DNA of 64,000 bases from Acanthosepion esculentum. Lineage: Eukaryota; Mollusca; Cephalopoda; Sepiida; Sepiidae. This document shows positions 47,980-60,579 of this stretch, piece by piece. Numbering within the stretch: the stretch's first letter is position 1; the number at the start of each line of letters is the position of its first letter. Under the pieces are notes generated by a model, which was given only the letters and a program-made list of their open reading frames with translations, made no database searches and was not told where the DNA came from. Position numbers and translations under genes: made by a program. The stretch spans positions 11,251,703 through 11,315,702 of the forward strand of contig OZ038480.1 of assembly GCA_964036315.1 (NCBI GenBank). Reading direction: 5' to 3'.

Positions 47980-49340
47980 TAATCATTTCACTCCAAGCAA
48001 GGCAATAAAGCCTCTAAGGGCTTACTGAGTGTCAGAGAATAAGAGAAAAATATTATTAAAGTGAGAGGACAATAAAAGAACAAGAATTAAGAAGACAGTA
48101 GATAACGATTGAAAGTTTTAAAGATCAAAGTTGATTGGGAAGCATTAAGCTGAAAGAGAGTTCCACAAACACGAAGTACAACAGAAGAAACTGATAGCAT
48201 AGAACTTACAGTTACATTTAGTCATTTCATCTATAAAATGATGAGACCTACACGCCAATCAAGTAATGCGCATAATTTCATAAATTTACCATAGAGGAAT
48301 GTTCATTAGAACAATTACCATGAAAGTCTTTATAGAAAAGGGAAGCTACATTACGGTGGTGGGAAAGTGAGTATAGCCGAGATGTCAGATCAGGACTAAT
48401 AATATAGCCGATTTTTCTTTGGGTTTTATCGATAATCTCTAAATCTATAGCAGGAGCACCGGACCATATGTGGTAGCAATATTCAAAGCATGAACAAATG
48501 GTAGACTTCTGTCAACCTGATAAATCTGTAAGACAGATTCTGGAGAGAAAGATTGTCTAGCACGTCACAGTGAATGAACTTTCCTAGCAGCAGACCTAGC
48601 AATTGATTCAATATAATCTTTCTACTTCTTATCAGCGGAAAAGGTTAGCCTGAGAAGGTGCAACGAATCACTCGTCTAGAGATTAGCATCACTCATGCTG
48701 ATGGATGGCAGAAAGGGGTCTTTCAGTCAGATGATTGATAGAGAGCATCTTCGTTTTGGAGGCATTAAAATGAACAAACCAGCCCTTTCCCCGGTTAACA
48801 ACAGATTGTAGGTCATTTTTTGAGATCAACTGCCAATTTGACCATACCGAACTGATCAGACCCACGATTAAAAGAGGAATAAAAAGTTGTATCATCAGCA
48901 TAGATACCGAATTGAAACCTGATGCCACCAGGAAGTTCATGTATGGAAATTAGGAAGGTCAAAAGATAGAACTCTGGGGGACATCTGCAGTAATGCAGAA
49001 CGACCTTGAAGAGGGGCCGTTCAAGACAACTTTCATTTCGCGATTTGAAAAGAAAGACTGAATTATTTCAAAAATTCGCCCAGAAATACCATAACCTTTC
49101 AACTTGTGAAGAAGACCGGTATGCCGCACCTTGCCAAATATCTTCGAGATATCCAAAGCAACAACCTGAGCCTCGCCATTCTTATCTAAAGCTTGATAGA
49201 CTTTTTTTTAGCAATAATCGTTAAAATATCAACAGTTGACTTAGAGAAAGCCATATTGCTTATCTGAAAGAAGACCCTGCGTTATGAGATGCATGGCCAA
49301 TTTAGAGTTGAGAGTTTTCCATTTTATAAAGTTCGAATCG
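47980..49340 (-). pseudogene. CR1/Jockey-like LINE reverse transcriptase relic, second copy
   Basis: On minus, ISKIFGKVRHTGLLHKLKGY is followed by REMKVVLNGPSSRSF, then a GVPQ-like VPQSS with stop, and in another frame GIYADDTTFYSSF (YADD intact, about 48890). Then FVHFNASKTKMLSI and late-RT fragments lead to the conserved 3' UTR, which ends near 47990 (ttattgccttgcttggagtg on minus). It lies head-to-tail with the relic at 46490-47900. Confidence 0.8.
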
Positions 49341-49349
49341 ATTGGCAAT

Positions 49350-49750
49350 TAGCCAATGTTTTTCCAGCTATTCCAATAAACAATATGATAAATAGTGTAA
49401 ATAAACAATCGAATAAATAAATAGTTTTTATTATTTTTGTTCTATCTCAATTCTCAAGAACAAAGAAAATATATGAATTCATTTTCATTTGTTTAGGTTT
49501 TATTAAAATTCTAATCATCACTTTTTAAAACTGTAAACATTGCCGAGGGGTGAAGATAGTTAAAATAATAGCGGTGTCAAGGAAACAATCGTCCTTTTGA
49601 CTCTCAGAAATTTTGCGGGTACGAAGGTTAAAGATTGACCTTTTTTTAGAGAATATTTATCGCATGATATTTTAAGGATTGGCGCAAATAGCTTACAGGG
49701 TTTCCTTTCATTCAATGAAATTTAAGCAACTATATGCAATGTCAGGTCAC
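49350..49750. other. Intergenic, nothing recognised
   Basis: AT-rich, with no exon or repeat I can support. Confidence 0.4.
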
Positions 49751-49754
49751 TTTA

Positions 49755-50205
49755 CTAGTATATTTTGGAATACAGTTTGATTTCTTTGAGAAAATGTAGG
49801 ATATTATATGGATTAATGTCATGGAAGTGTTATTTCTTGATGGTTCGTTATTTTAATGCCGAAATCTAAACATAATTTTATGGTCTCAACTAAATATATT
49901 TTGAACACAATTGTATGCCTTTAACTAGAGATAAAATGTATTGTTAATTCTACTATATGATTTATTGATGGCCATTTTACTTTAAATGCATTGTTGGTCA
50001 TTTTTTTAATATAAAAATATATACTTTCATAGTGTTTTGTTTTTGTTTAGGGGTTTACTATTTGCCCACAACTGGGACCCTAACATGTGCTGCCTCCTTC
50101 CGTATCAGGGTGGATCTGAGAATGATAGTAGTTAAAAGGGGATTCTACGCTCCTCAAACCTACGATCTCCCGATCAGAGGCGTTTCGGCCGAATATTGAA
50201 GTTTA
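49755..50205 (+). repeat. Dispersed repeat R2, copy 4
   Basis: Shares gaatacagtttgatttcttt and ttatatggattaatgtcatg with the copy at 39780-39850, then the AT-rich array and the GC middle (gggaccctaacatgtgctgc, tctcccgatcagaggcg). The terminal 30-bp array is absent. Confidence 0.65.
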
Positions 50206-50209
50206 GTTG

Positions 50210-51225
50210 ATTACAGAGTATTCTCCTTTTATTTATTCATTGTCATAAAGACACTCCAACGAGTGCACAGGATCGCCTCGTCAGTGATATTATGACTTGG
50301 GGTCATGACAAGTTTCGGGTCTTGCAACATCATACTTGTTTGCCCAAGAGACCCTACCGAAATAGTACTATTCCGGCAGGCGATCCTGAAGCAAAAAATA
50401 CGCCAAGCTCGCAACACATGGACTCATTAAATAACTGCCACTGCTGATCTTGAAATTGTAAATTATTATAATATAAATTCTATAAATACAGAATAACTTG
50501 ACATCAATCTTAGAGAGAGCCTTTGGCGGCCTTTAAGCGAGCATTTGTAATGGTACCAAAACTTCACTTCAAGATCTCAAAACAAGAATGTTAGTCTTTT
50601 GGTATTGACTATATAAAGTATTAGTGGATTTAAATTAAACGTCATAGTAGCAATGAAAATAGGAAATGGAATGTTTCAGAATCTTTTACCTGATGTTAAT
50701 TTGTAAGTTTATAGGGAATTATTTATTATTCAAAGCTGAGATTATGTATCAACCGCAAAATATTTTTATTATTTTAAGCGTATACTAGCGAACTAGTGTC
50801 CTGGCTAATCTGGGTTGAGCAAAGGAAAACAAGTTTTCATTGCGTAAAGTATTCAAAAGCCTACACTCGCCGGGACATTTCTCATGAACTACTTAAATTT
50901 GCAGGTTTGTTTACTACCTTACTCACAAATGGATTGATTCTCTCACCTTTCACAGGTTTCTTCAGTTGTTATTTTTCAACGGGGTTATGTTAAAGCACGA
51001 CTTCCATACGCATTGTCCTGATCTTATTGAAGCTTTATCTAAGTATTGTCAATTCCCAACCCATTCTTGTTGCCTTGAAACGTGTGTTCGCAGATCACGT
51101 AAATCGAGTCGAATTGTCGCCACAATAACCCAATAAAAAATGGCTGTCCTTTTAAATAATGTCATGGCTGGCTGGCTGGCTGACAGCTGCCTATACTTGC
51201 GTGGGGCTCAATCGCAGTAGCAGAA
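50210..51225. other. Intergenic, no gene recognised
   Basis: A short minus-strand open frame at 50229-50417 has moderately protein-like composition (KLVMTPSHNITDEAILC) but no family I recognise; it may be a decayed transposon. The rest is unassigned. Confidence 0.3.
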
Positions 51226-51227
51226 AG

Positions 51228-51228
51228 T

Positions 51229-51296
<68 letters not shown>
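51228..51296. repeat. (TA)n microsatellite
   Basis: About 69 bp of TA. Confidence 0.95.
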
Positions 51297-51297
<1 letters not shown>

Positions 51298-51841
51298 TGT
51301 GATCCAGCGACGCATAAGAAGAAAAGCAGAAGAAAATAATATCTGTTGCTGTTATCAGACATACAATGCAGGTGATGTTGACTCGACTCGAAGTAAAAGA
51401 AAGCAGCTGTTGATACATAATAACAAGGTTTATTCATGTATATGCAACATTTTTCAATAAATATATGTATCATAATACGTTATGGCTAACTGAGAAGAAA
51501 GTTTGTAATAAAATGTATTATGCAAATTATTTTAATACAAAAGATAATATAAAAAATGTATGAAAAAATTAAGAAAATGTTTGAATTTGTAAAAATTAAT
51601 ATAAAACTTATGAAAAACTAATTAAGAAAAGTTGAATGTAACGAATACGTTTTATTTAAAAAAAAAGAAGCCTGAGAAAATGAAGCAAGACGGTTTATAA
51701 AGAAACATGAATAAAAATTGATTTGTAAAAATTTTATAAAAAAATGTATCTCCAAATTGTTATTGTAAAAAAGCAGACAAAATAAAGTCAGACAGTTTAA
51801 ATAATCTCTGACAAAATTTTGCAAAAAGTGGATCAACTTTG

Positions 51842-53068
51842 ATGTTGTCAAAACCCAGCCAAATTAAGTTCCAAACGGCCGCGGTTTGAGTGGATAGTTA
51901 TTCTTGAGTTTTTAACAAATGGGGATAAAAAGTTTATGCCCTTAAGGATTTTTTAATCCGCTTAGAGCTACATATTTGCTATATAAAAGGGGGTATTTTG
52001 ACTGCCAAATCAGAACGTATTGACTGTCTCGAGTTTGGAGAGGATGCTATCTGTATGTAACAGAAGAGAAGAATGACTATTGCTGGAGAAGTGAATAGGA
52101 AATGATTGACCGCCTCAGGCACATAAAGTCTGCTGCTGCAAGAGGGATCACCAGACTCGGGTAAGGTAAAGAGCTGCTATCTGGGATGAGAAAGACTACT
52201 ACGATTGCTACCGCTGCTCCTACTTCTACAGTTGTTGAAGAAGAAGAAGACGACGACGACGACGGCGAGGAGGAATAATTTCTCCTCGTCGTCGTCATCG
52301 TCTTCTTCTTCTTCAGCAACAGTAGAAAAAAGAAAAAGAAGATAGAAGAACCCTTAAAGATTTATGAGAATTCTGTTCACAAAAAATATATTTTTCTAAA
52401 CCAAAGATATTTATCTCATTTGAATGTGAGAGTTTATCTCATATTTGAGAACGCTCGTTCCAAACATCTAAATATTTTGTCGAAAGGACTCAGAAAACCA
52501 AATACACCTGAGGTAGGTCAACCTTTCTCACCTCCCTTTGACCTTCGACAATTGTGAACTTTTCGAAGTAACTAAATTTTTTGTTACTAAGAAATTGATT
52601 TATATGAACTGTTGCTCTAAAAGAAAGTTGTTAAAATTTCTTCGTTGTTAAGGAAAAAATGTTTTTCATGAACTGTTATTTCTAATAAAAAAACGATATT
52701 TTTGCAAAGAACTGTCAATCTGCCTTGATAGTTTCGGGCGTTCAAGGGAAATTTTGTGGAAGACCTTATATTGTAATTTGTACAACTTGTATATTGTAAA
52801 AATATTTTTATTACTTTAATAAATGTTTGTTTCTTTACAAGTTTAAATTTGAGAAAGTGTTATGTCTTTTCGTTAGCGCCTTTAAAGGTTCTTGTGAAAA
52901 GGAAAATAAGAGATTTTAAATCTTTCTCCTCACCTTGCCTCCCTATCGTATATTTTCTTTTTAGTATCGAATGTGAAAAGTTTTAAAGCCGTAGAACGTT
53001 TTGAAAATAATAAAGTTAACCGAAACGAGAACAAAATGAATTTAATTAAGTCAGTTTAAAAGTCAGCA
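51842..53068 (+). mobile_element. Probable LTR with downstream primer-binding site
   Basis: The interval starts tgttgtcaaaaccc and can end ...agtcagca at 53068. It contains a strong TATA box (gctatataaaaggggg, about 51978) and AATAAA at about 52818. Just beyond, at 53081, tggtgtcgaaagttgg resembles the tRNA primer-binding sites of many Gypsy-type elements. Internal gag/pol is not present, so this would be an LTR plus a remnant leader. The trinucleotide hairpin at 52222-52325 lies inside. No target duplication was found. Confidence 0.4.
52222..52325. repeat. GAA/GAC trinucleotide hairpin
   Basis: (GAA)4(GAC)5 with gaggagg at 52232-52275 is followed by its near-exact reverse complement (cctcgtcgtcgtcatcgtc, then TTC repeats). 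The arms are about 45 bp each, starting gttgttgaag and ending cttcagcaac, with few mismatches. It looks like an inverted duplication of a trinucleotide repeat. Confidence 0.85.
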
Positions 53069-53261
53069 TGTTAGTAGAATTGGTGTCGAAAGTTGGAGTG
53101 ACAAAGGGACATAAGCTCAGAGCACGGTTCATAACACATTCCCAGCTTTTTAAAGGCTTTTGGTTTACTTTTTATTTTATTATTTCCAAACGGAAGCTCT
53201 GCGTGATCCAGCCGCAAAGAAACACATTTTAGTCATTTATCCTTTAGGTACAGAATCGTTA

Positions 53262-53580
53262 CTGGGCACGTGACCGAATGGTTAGAACATTCGCATTCTG
53301 ACCACGAGATCCGGGTTCGAATCTCACCAGGGTTGATTTGTCAGGTAGAAGACCTCGCATTTAAATGTTATCGGACTGGAGGGGTCGACTCCAGTATACC
53401 GCACCTTTTGAAAGCACCTGAAAACAATACCACGGGTTGACCCAAGCCTTGTGAGTGAAATTGGGTATACGGAACCGTTGATAGCAGTGCTAGCACGAAA
53501 TCACAAGTCATCGTGGCCGAGAGCTTGATCGTGCTGGTCTTGTTTAAATTGCTGATCACGCTAGATAACACACTCTTTCC
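53262..53580 (+). mobile_element. tRNA-headed SINE
   Basis: The head 53265-53335 has an A-box-like tgaccgaatggttagaacat and a strong B box ccgggttcgaatctcac. A body containing gacctcgcatttaaatg, ggaggggtcgactccagtat and gggttgacccaagcc follows to about 53580. The acceptor stem does not close well, so it is a SINE, not a tRNA gene. Confidence 0.65.
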
Positions 53581-53654
53581 CAGAAACTGTAACTAAGGTC
53601 TGCTCAGCGTAGTTGCAGTACAAACCACAGGTGGGCTCTGTGGGTGTTGAATAA

Positions 53655-53985
<331 letters not shown>

Positions 53986-54296
53986 GTATTCTTTTTATCC
54001 ACCAACTACAATTTTAATCCTGATCTCGACATTAGCGATCTTAGTACCTCTTGGAAATCTCGACTTCAATTGCTGCTCCCCTTTTTTTAAGTCACCAATT
54101 AAGATGGTACCAATTTCTCTCATATTTTTCTCCCTTCTACCAACCTCTTATTATTTACGATAAAATAGACGAGTAGGTTAGTCATCTGGGTGGCCGCTAA
54201 ATTTTCGGTCAGATTAGCGACAGACACAGCATACAGGGAAAAGATAACAACGTTTCGGCATTGTATTCTCTTACATTATCTGTCTTTTACTTTTTT

Positions 54297-54570
54297 AATC
54301 ATTTCATCTCAAGCAGGGCAATAAAGCCACTAAGACGGAAGGGGGTTAATCAGTGTTAGAGAATATGAGAAAAAATACTATTAAGGAGGGAGAACAATAA
54401 AAGAACAAGAGTTAAGAAAAGGGAAGATAACGATTGACCTCGCATTTAAATTTTTGAAGATCAAAGTTGACTGGGGAGCAAAAAGTCGAAAGAGAGTTCC
54501 CCAAGTGAAAAGTGCGATAGAAGAAACTGTTAGCATAGAACTTACGGTCACATCTGCCCATTTCTTGTGT
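54297..54570 (-). mobile_element. CR1/Jockey-like LINE 3' end (truncated)
   Basis: Matches the 3' end of the copy at 47980-49340: on plus, tcatttcatctcaagcaggg, caataaagccactaag and gagagttcccc recur. It is a severely 5'-truncated insertion, and a gacctcgcatttaaat motif also found in the SINE at 53262 is embedded in it. Confidence 0.75.
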
Positions 54571-54807
54571 TCATATATTATTCTCGATTGCGCAATCCAG
54601 ATTACAAATTTTCAAAAAATTGTTTTTTAAAATTTTATTTTATTTTATTTTTTATTTTCAACAATTTAAAAAATCACGTCTTACATTTTGTTTTGGCTTC
54701 TGTAACAAAATCAATTTGAATGAATTTCCACAGCAAACCAGGACTCCTATCAAATATTATAAAATTTATTAATTATTTTATATTCGTGACTTAGATTGTT
54801 TGCTTGA

Positions 54808-54874
54808 TCTATCTATCTATCTATCTATCTATTCTTCTTCCTCTTCTTCCTTTTCCTCTCCTTCCACTTCTTCC

Positions 54875-54905
<31 letters not shown>

Positions 54906-54943
54906 CTTCTTCTTCTTCTTCTTCTTCTTCTTCTTCTTCTTCT
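54808..54943. repeat. (ATCT)n and (TTC)n microsatellites
   Basis: About six ATCT units (54808-54832) are followed by an imperfect, then pure, TTC array of about 110 bp. The Ser-rich open frame across it is an artefact. Confidence 0.95.
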
Positions 54944-54944
54944 C

Positions 54945-55565
54945 TGTGCTATATTTCCTTTCGGATGATCATGGCATTACACCATTTCCTGTCTTTTGTA
55001 GTTCCTAATAAATTAAGTCTTTTCCTTATCTTTCCTAATCTCTGTATTGCCAACAGTTTATACAAACTCCTTAAGTTGGTCATGCACTGTATTCCTCTGT
55101 CTTTCTTGCCTTCAATATATCCTGTGAGTATCAAATTTGCAGAGCCCTCTTTTCATATTATCTATTCTCATGTTAAATATAAATGTCCTTTTTGTTTCTA
55201 TTTTCATTAAAGCTTCTTTGTTGCTCACATATCCAGTCCATTGTATTCTCAGCATCCTTCTGTAGAACCACATTCCTGTTGTTTCATCTGTGATGAGAAG
55301 GTCCAGCATTCACAGCCATATAGGAGTAATGATATTACATAACAGATTTTTTTTTTGTTTCTAATGAAATTTTCCCGTTTCTTAATATTTTGCTTAGTAA
55401 TTGGAAGGCATCTTTCGCTATCCGAATGTCCCCTCGGAATTCGGTGTCGCATGTTCCGTCCTCTGTTAAAGCACTTTCTAGATATTTAAAGCTTTATACT
55501 TGTTTGATTTTGGTGCCTCCAATTTGCAATTAGCATACTGAATTCTTTTTGTTGACAAAGTAATA
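54945..55565 (-). pseudogene. RTE-type LINE ORF2 C-terminal relic
   Basis: Frames on minus recover LQIGGTKIKQV, FKYLESALTEDGTCDTEFRG and AKDAFQLLSK, then SYMAVNA and VVLQKDAENTMDWICEQQRS. Last come ILTGYIEGKKDRGIQCMTN and LNLLGTTKDRKW. The order matches the RTE copy at 60580-61440. Many frameshifts; inactive. Confidence 0.82.
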
Positions 55566-55624
55566 TGAAAAAAGAATATGGAAATTTATTTATATGTAAA
55601 ATTGTAAATTCAAACTTTTAGATT

Positions 55625-58545
55625 CAAAGTACTGATTATATAGCGTTTATGAAAGAGGTTATATAAAAGTCAATTTTCGTGTATGAGGATATATAAAATC
55701 AATTTTCGTGAAAGAGGATATATAAAAGTCAATTTTTGTGAAAGAGTTTATATAAAAGTCAATTTTTCGTGAAAGAGGATATATAAAATCAATTTTCGTG
55801 AAAGAGGATATATAAAATCAATTTTTGTGAAAGAGGATATATAAAAGTCAATTTTCGTGAAAGAGGATATATAAAATCAATTTTCGTGAAAGAGGATATA
55901 TAAAATCAATTTTTGTGAAAGAGGATATATAAAAGTCAATTTTCGTGAAAGAGGATATATAAAATCAATTTTTGTGAAAGAGGATATATAAAAGTCAATT
56001 TTCGTGAAAGAGGATATATAAAATCAATTTTCGTGAAAGAGGATATATAAAAGTCAATTTTCGTGAAAGAGGATATATAAAATCAATTTTCGTGAAAGAG
56101 GCTATATAAAAACAATTTTTGTTAAAGAGGATATATTAAATCAATTTTTGTGTAAGAGGATATAAAAGTCAATTTTCGTGAAAGAGGATATATAAAATCA
56201 ATTTTTGTGAAAGAGGATATATAAAAGTCAATTTTCGTGAAAGAGGATATATAAAATCAATTCTCGTGAAAGAGGCTATATAAAAACAATTTTTGTTAAA
56301 GAGGATATATAAAATCAATTTTTGTGTAAGAGGATATAAAAGTCAATTTTCGTGAAAGAGGATATATAAAATCAATTTTCGTGAAAGAGGATATATAAAA
56401 TCAATTTTTGTGAAAGAGGATATATAAAAGTCAATTTTCGTGAAAGAGGATATATAAAATCAATTTTCGTGAAAGAGGCTATATAAAAACAATTTTTGTT
56501 AAAGAGGATATATAAAATCAATTTTTGTGTAAGAGGATATAAAAGTCAATTTTCGTGAAAGAGGATATATAAAATCAATTTTCGTGAAAGAGGATATATA
56601 AAATCAATTTTTGTGAAAGAGGATATATAAAAGTCAATTTTCGTGAAAGAGGATATATAAAATCAATTTTTGTTAAAGAGGATATATAAAATCAATTTTT
56701 GTGTAAGAGGATATAAAAGTCAATTTTCGTGAAAGAGGATATATAAAAGTCAATTTTCGTGAAAGAGGATATATAAAATCAATTTTCGTGAAAGAGGATA
56801 TATAAAATCAATTTTTGTGAAAGAGGATATATAAAAGTCAATTTTCGTGAAAGAGGCTATATAAAAACAATTTTTGTTAAAGAGGATATATAAAATCAAT
56901 TTTTGTGTAAGAGGATATAAAAGTCAATTTTCGTGAAAGAGGATATATAAAAGTCAATTTTCGTGAAAGAGGATATATAAAATCAATTTTCGTGAAAGAG
57001 GATATATAAAATCAATTTTTGTGAAAGAGGATATATAAAAGTCAATTTTCGTGAAAGAGGCTATATAAAAACAATTTTTGTTAAAGAGGATATATAAAAT
57101 CAATTTTTGTGTAAGAGGATATAAAAGTCAATTTTCGTGAAAGAGGATATATAAAATCAATTTTCGTGAAAGAGGATATATAAAATCAATTTTTGTGAAA
57201 GAGGATATATAAAAGTCAATTTTCGTGAAAGAGGATATATAAAATCAATTTTTGTGAAAGAGGATATATAAAAGTCAATTTTCGTGAAAGAGGATATATA
57301 AAATCAATTTTCGTGAAAGAGGATATATAAAAGTCAATTTTCGTGAAAGAGGATATATAAAATCAATTTTCGTGAAAGAGGCTATATAAAAACAATTTTT
57401 GTTAAAGAGGATATATTAAATCAATTTTTGTGTAAGAGGATATAAAAGTCAATTTTCGTGAAAGAGGATATATAAAATCAATTTTTGTGAAAGAGGATAT
57501 ATAAAAGTCAATTTTCGTGAAAGAGGATATATAAAATCAATTCTCGTGAAAGAGGCTATATAAAAACAATTTTTGTTAAAGAGGATATATAAAATCAATT
57601 TTTGTGTAAGAGGATATAAAAGTCAATTTTCGTGAAAGAGGATATATAAAATCAATTTTCGTGAAAGAGGATATATAAAATCAATTTTTGTGAAAGAGGA
57701 TATATAAAAGTCAATTTTCGTGAAAGAGGATATATAAAATCAATTTTCGTGAAAGAGGCTATATAAAAACAATTTTTGTTAAAGAGGATATATAAAATCA
57801 ATTTTTGTGTAAGAGGATATAAAAGTCAATTTTCGTGAAAGAGGATATATAAAATCAATTTTCGTGAAAGAGGATATATAAAATCAATTTTTGTGAAAGA
57901 GGATATATAAAAGTCAATTTTCGTGAAAGAGGATATATAAAATCAATTTTTGTTAAAGAGGATATATAAAATCAATTTTTGTGTAAGAGGATATAAAAGT
58001 CAATTTTCGTGAAAGAGGATATATAAAAGTCAATTTTCGTGAAAGAGGATATATAAAATCAATTTTCGTGAAAGAGGATATATAAAATCAATTTTTGTGA
58101 AAGAGGATATATAAAAGTCAATTTTCGTGAAAGAGGCTATATAAAAACAATTTTTGTTAAAGAGGATATATAAAATCAATTTTTGTGTAAGAGGATATAA
58201 AAGTCAATTTTCGTGAAAGAGGATATATAAAAGTCAATTTTCGTGAAAGAGGATATATAAAATCAATTTTCGTGAAAGAGGATATATAAAATCAATTTTT
58301 GTGAAAGAGGATATATAAAAGTCAATTTTCGTGAAAGAGGCTATATAAAAACAATTTTTGTTAAAGAGGATATATAAAATCAATTTTTGTGTAAGAGGAT
58401 ATAAAAGTCAATTTTCGTGAAAGAGGATATATAAAATCAATTTTCGTGAAAGAGGATATATAAAATCAATTTTCGTGAAAGAGGATATATAAAAGTCAAT
58501 TTTCGTGAAAGAGGATATATAAAAGTCAATTTTCGTGAAATTCTT
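55625..58545. repeat. 2.9-kb minisatellite with TATA-like core and higher-order duplication
   Basis: About 100 tandem units of 27-30 bp occur in four main variants of the form (g)tcaatttt(c/t)gtgaaagagg + atatataaaa. Nearly every unit contains gatatataaaa, a TATA-box-like core. Rare variants (gctatataaaaac; atattaaatc; ttctcg) mark a higher-order unit of 1,280 bp: 55841-57120 is repeated at 57121-58400, with a third copy begun to about 58475. For example ttctcg at 56261 recurs at 57541. No coding signal. Confidence 0.95.
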
Positions 58546-58858
58546 ATTTACATAGTGGTTCACGACTTTTTCATCGTCTAACTGAATATCTTTGTGAACA
58601 GACAAAAGAACAAGTGTGTTAAATGTCTTCGCTTATTGAGCGCCTCATACGATGTTTTATAAACTTCAAAGATGGGTTGATCGCTCAACAGAACTAGCGT
58701 GCACCCTTTACGACCCCGCTCCCCTCCTCCGGTTTCATCTCAGTATTCGAAAGTACTCGGGAAAAATAATATAAAATAAATATTAACTTTGTTAAATTTA
58801 CCGATAACAAAACAATTAATTTGGAAATTTTAAAAATTAAAAAGAAATATACTCCTAA

Positions 58859-59042
58859 GGTGTGCCATATTTATGGGATAAAGTGCTCAATATCAAAGAT
58901 AGTGCGTGTGTAGATATAAAAGTGAACATTGAAATCAACACTTAGAGGCGACAGGCTGTTTCAGGCTAGACACAATCGTCAGACCACGATTGCATCTAGC
59001 ATGAAACAGCCTGTCGCCTCTAAGTGTTGATTTCAATGTTCA

Positions 59043-59090
<48 letters not shown>
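58859..59090. mobile_element. (TA)n-linked hairpin element H2
   Basis: Second copy of H1. The leader (58859-58920) differs from H1 at a few bases. Arms are 58921-58979 and 58986-59044 (59 bp each, three mismatches), the loop is only 6 bp, and a (TA)n array follows to 59090. At arm positions 10, 14 and 35 the base differs from H1 in both arms, keeping pairing. Confidence 0.88.
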
Positions 59091-59092
<2 letters not shown>

Positions 59093-59099
59093 CCTCCTT

Positions 59100-60555
59100 A
59101 CATTCTTTCACCCTATCACTCACTAATATTAAAATATTTTCCTTTTCTTTTTCCTGGATAAATTGACTCCATTTATTTAAAAAAAACTTCGGTCTGAAGA
59201 GAAAATAATTGACCTTATAAAAAATTGCGGACATTTTATTATTACATTGCTCTGTTACGTACATTGAGTTCACTTTGGATAAATGTCCTAATGGTTATCA
59301 ATATTATGCTTCTCGGAGTTTTTTTCTTTCTTTCAGTAACGCTTGCATTCTTTTCTAATCACTGACATTCCCACTTTCCTCCTTTTGAAGGCACAACATG
59401 CAACAAAAGTTACAGACGATACTTGCAAAATTCGACAGTCATCAAATTTTGCCCTAAGTACTAATGTTACCATAATGATTTTCATTAATCTTTGGAGCAG
59501 TGAATGATTTTCACGACTTGTTTTGACTGGATTCCGTAATAATTATATTAACAAAAGAATTTATTTTATTCCTTTCCTGCATAATCTAACCAGAGACATA
59601 CACAGAACCAAAACGATAGCGATAAAACTAATTTAGTAATCAAATTTAAGCATTTCGAGTTCAAATTCCGGCAGTGTCCATAGCGTGTTTCGCAAAAATA
59701 CTTTTAAGAAATGTATGAATCTCAAGCTATAAATTAAAGCTATAAATTAAATAGCAATGCAGACTGGTCTTTCTAGTCTTGGTCGGTAGCCAGTCCAGGA
59801 AAAGAACAACTGTAAGGTTGGCAACTCCACTCAGTAAAAACCTATTTACTACAGAAACCTCAGCAGTAACATCTGGTGTAGCGAGGCTTTCTCCTTTTTT
59901 CCACAGGATAGTCTAATGACAATAAGCACGAAGAGAAGGAAGAGAACAATCTATGATTGATATTAACGATTGATTTTAGTATTTGTTATGTCACTATTAG
60001 AACAAATACAATTTTGACGTACCTATTTAACAAAACTTGCCAGTGATATCACAAAAGATGTTTATTAATTAATACCGCCTCCTCACTCTTATAAAAAGGG
60101 TTGAGAAAAACAGTTTTATTTTGGTTAATAATTGACTTGTATCATATTGTAGATAATTTTGAAATACTGATAACATCAGTAATGTCTTCTCGGCGGTGGA
60201 AAATAAAAGGCGAAGCAAAATAAAATCAGTCGCTATATGACAGACGATTCTTTGTTACAGTTGAACTATTTAATGTTATATGAAATCAACGGAGCGTGAA
60301 AGAAAAACAATAAATGTAGCTGTTACGACAGACTTAAGAAGTAAAAAATAAATGCTTGTTGACGTCTAAAAATCTGTGTAGTTGGAAATATTTGCACCGT
60401 GATTCTGTTTAGCATTGTAAAAATTGTCTTTTGGGACCTACAGTAGGGGAGGGTGTGCTTTTATAAAATAAATCTTTTTCTGTGGTTAGACGTTTGATAA
60501 TATTTCCATAAAACTTACAATACCCATTAATCAATATAAAAATTAGTATGAACTT
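59100..60555. other. Intergenic, no gene recognised
   Basis: A B-box-like gagttcaaattccgg at 59660 may be a SINE remnant. Otherwise nothing I can support. Confidence 0.4.
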
Positions 60556-60579
60556 GTATTTAATGATACACGGAAAAGA

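Noticed and set aside
51162..51473. Open frames with IYIYIY or SIYIYI runs
   Set aside because: Read-through of (TA)n arrays; the same artefact occurs at 30735-30923, 31720-31902, 32182-32547 and 53691-54005.
54800..55210. Ser-rich 136-codon open frame
   Set aside because: The Ser run is a (TTC)n microsatellite and the rest is antisense to an RTE relic.
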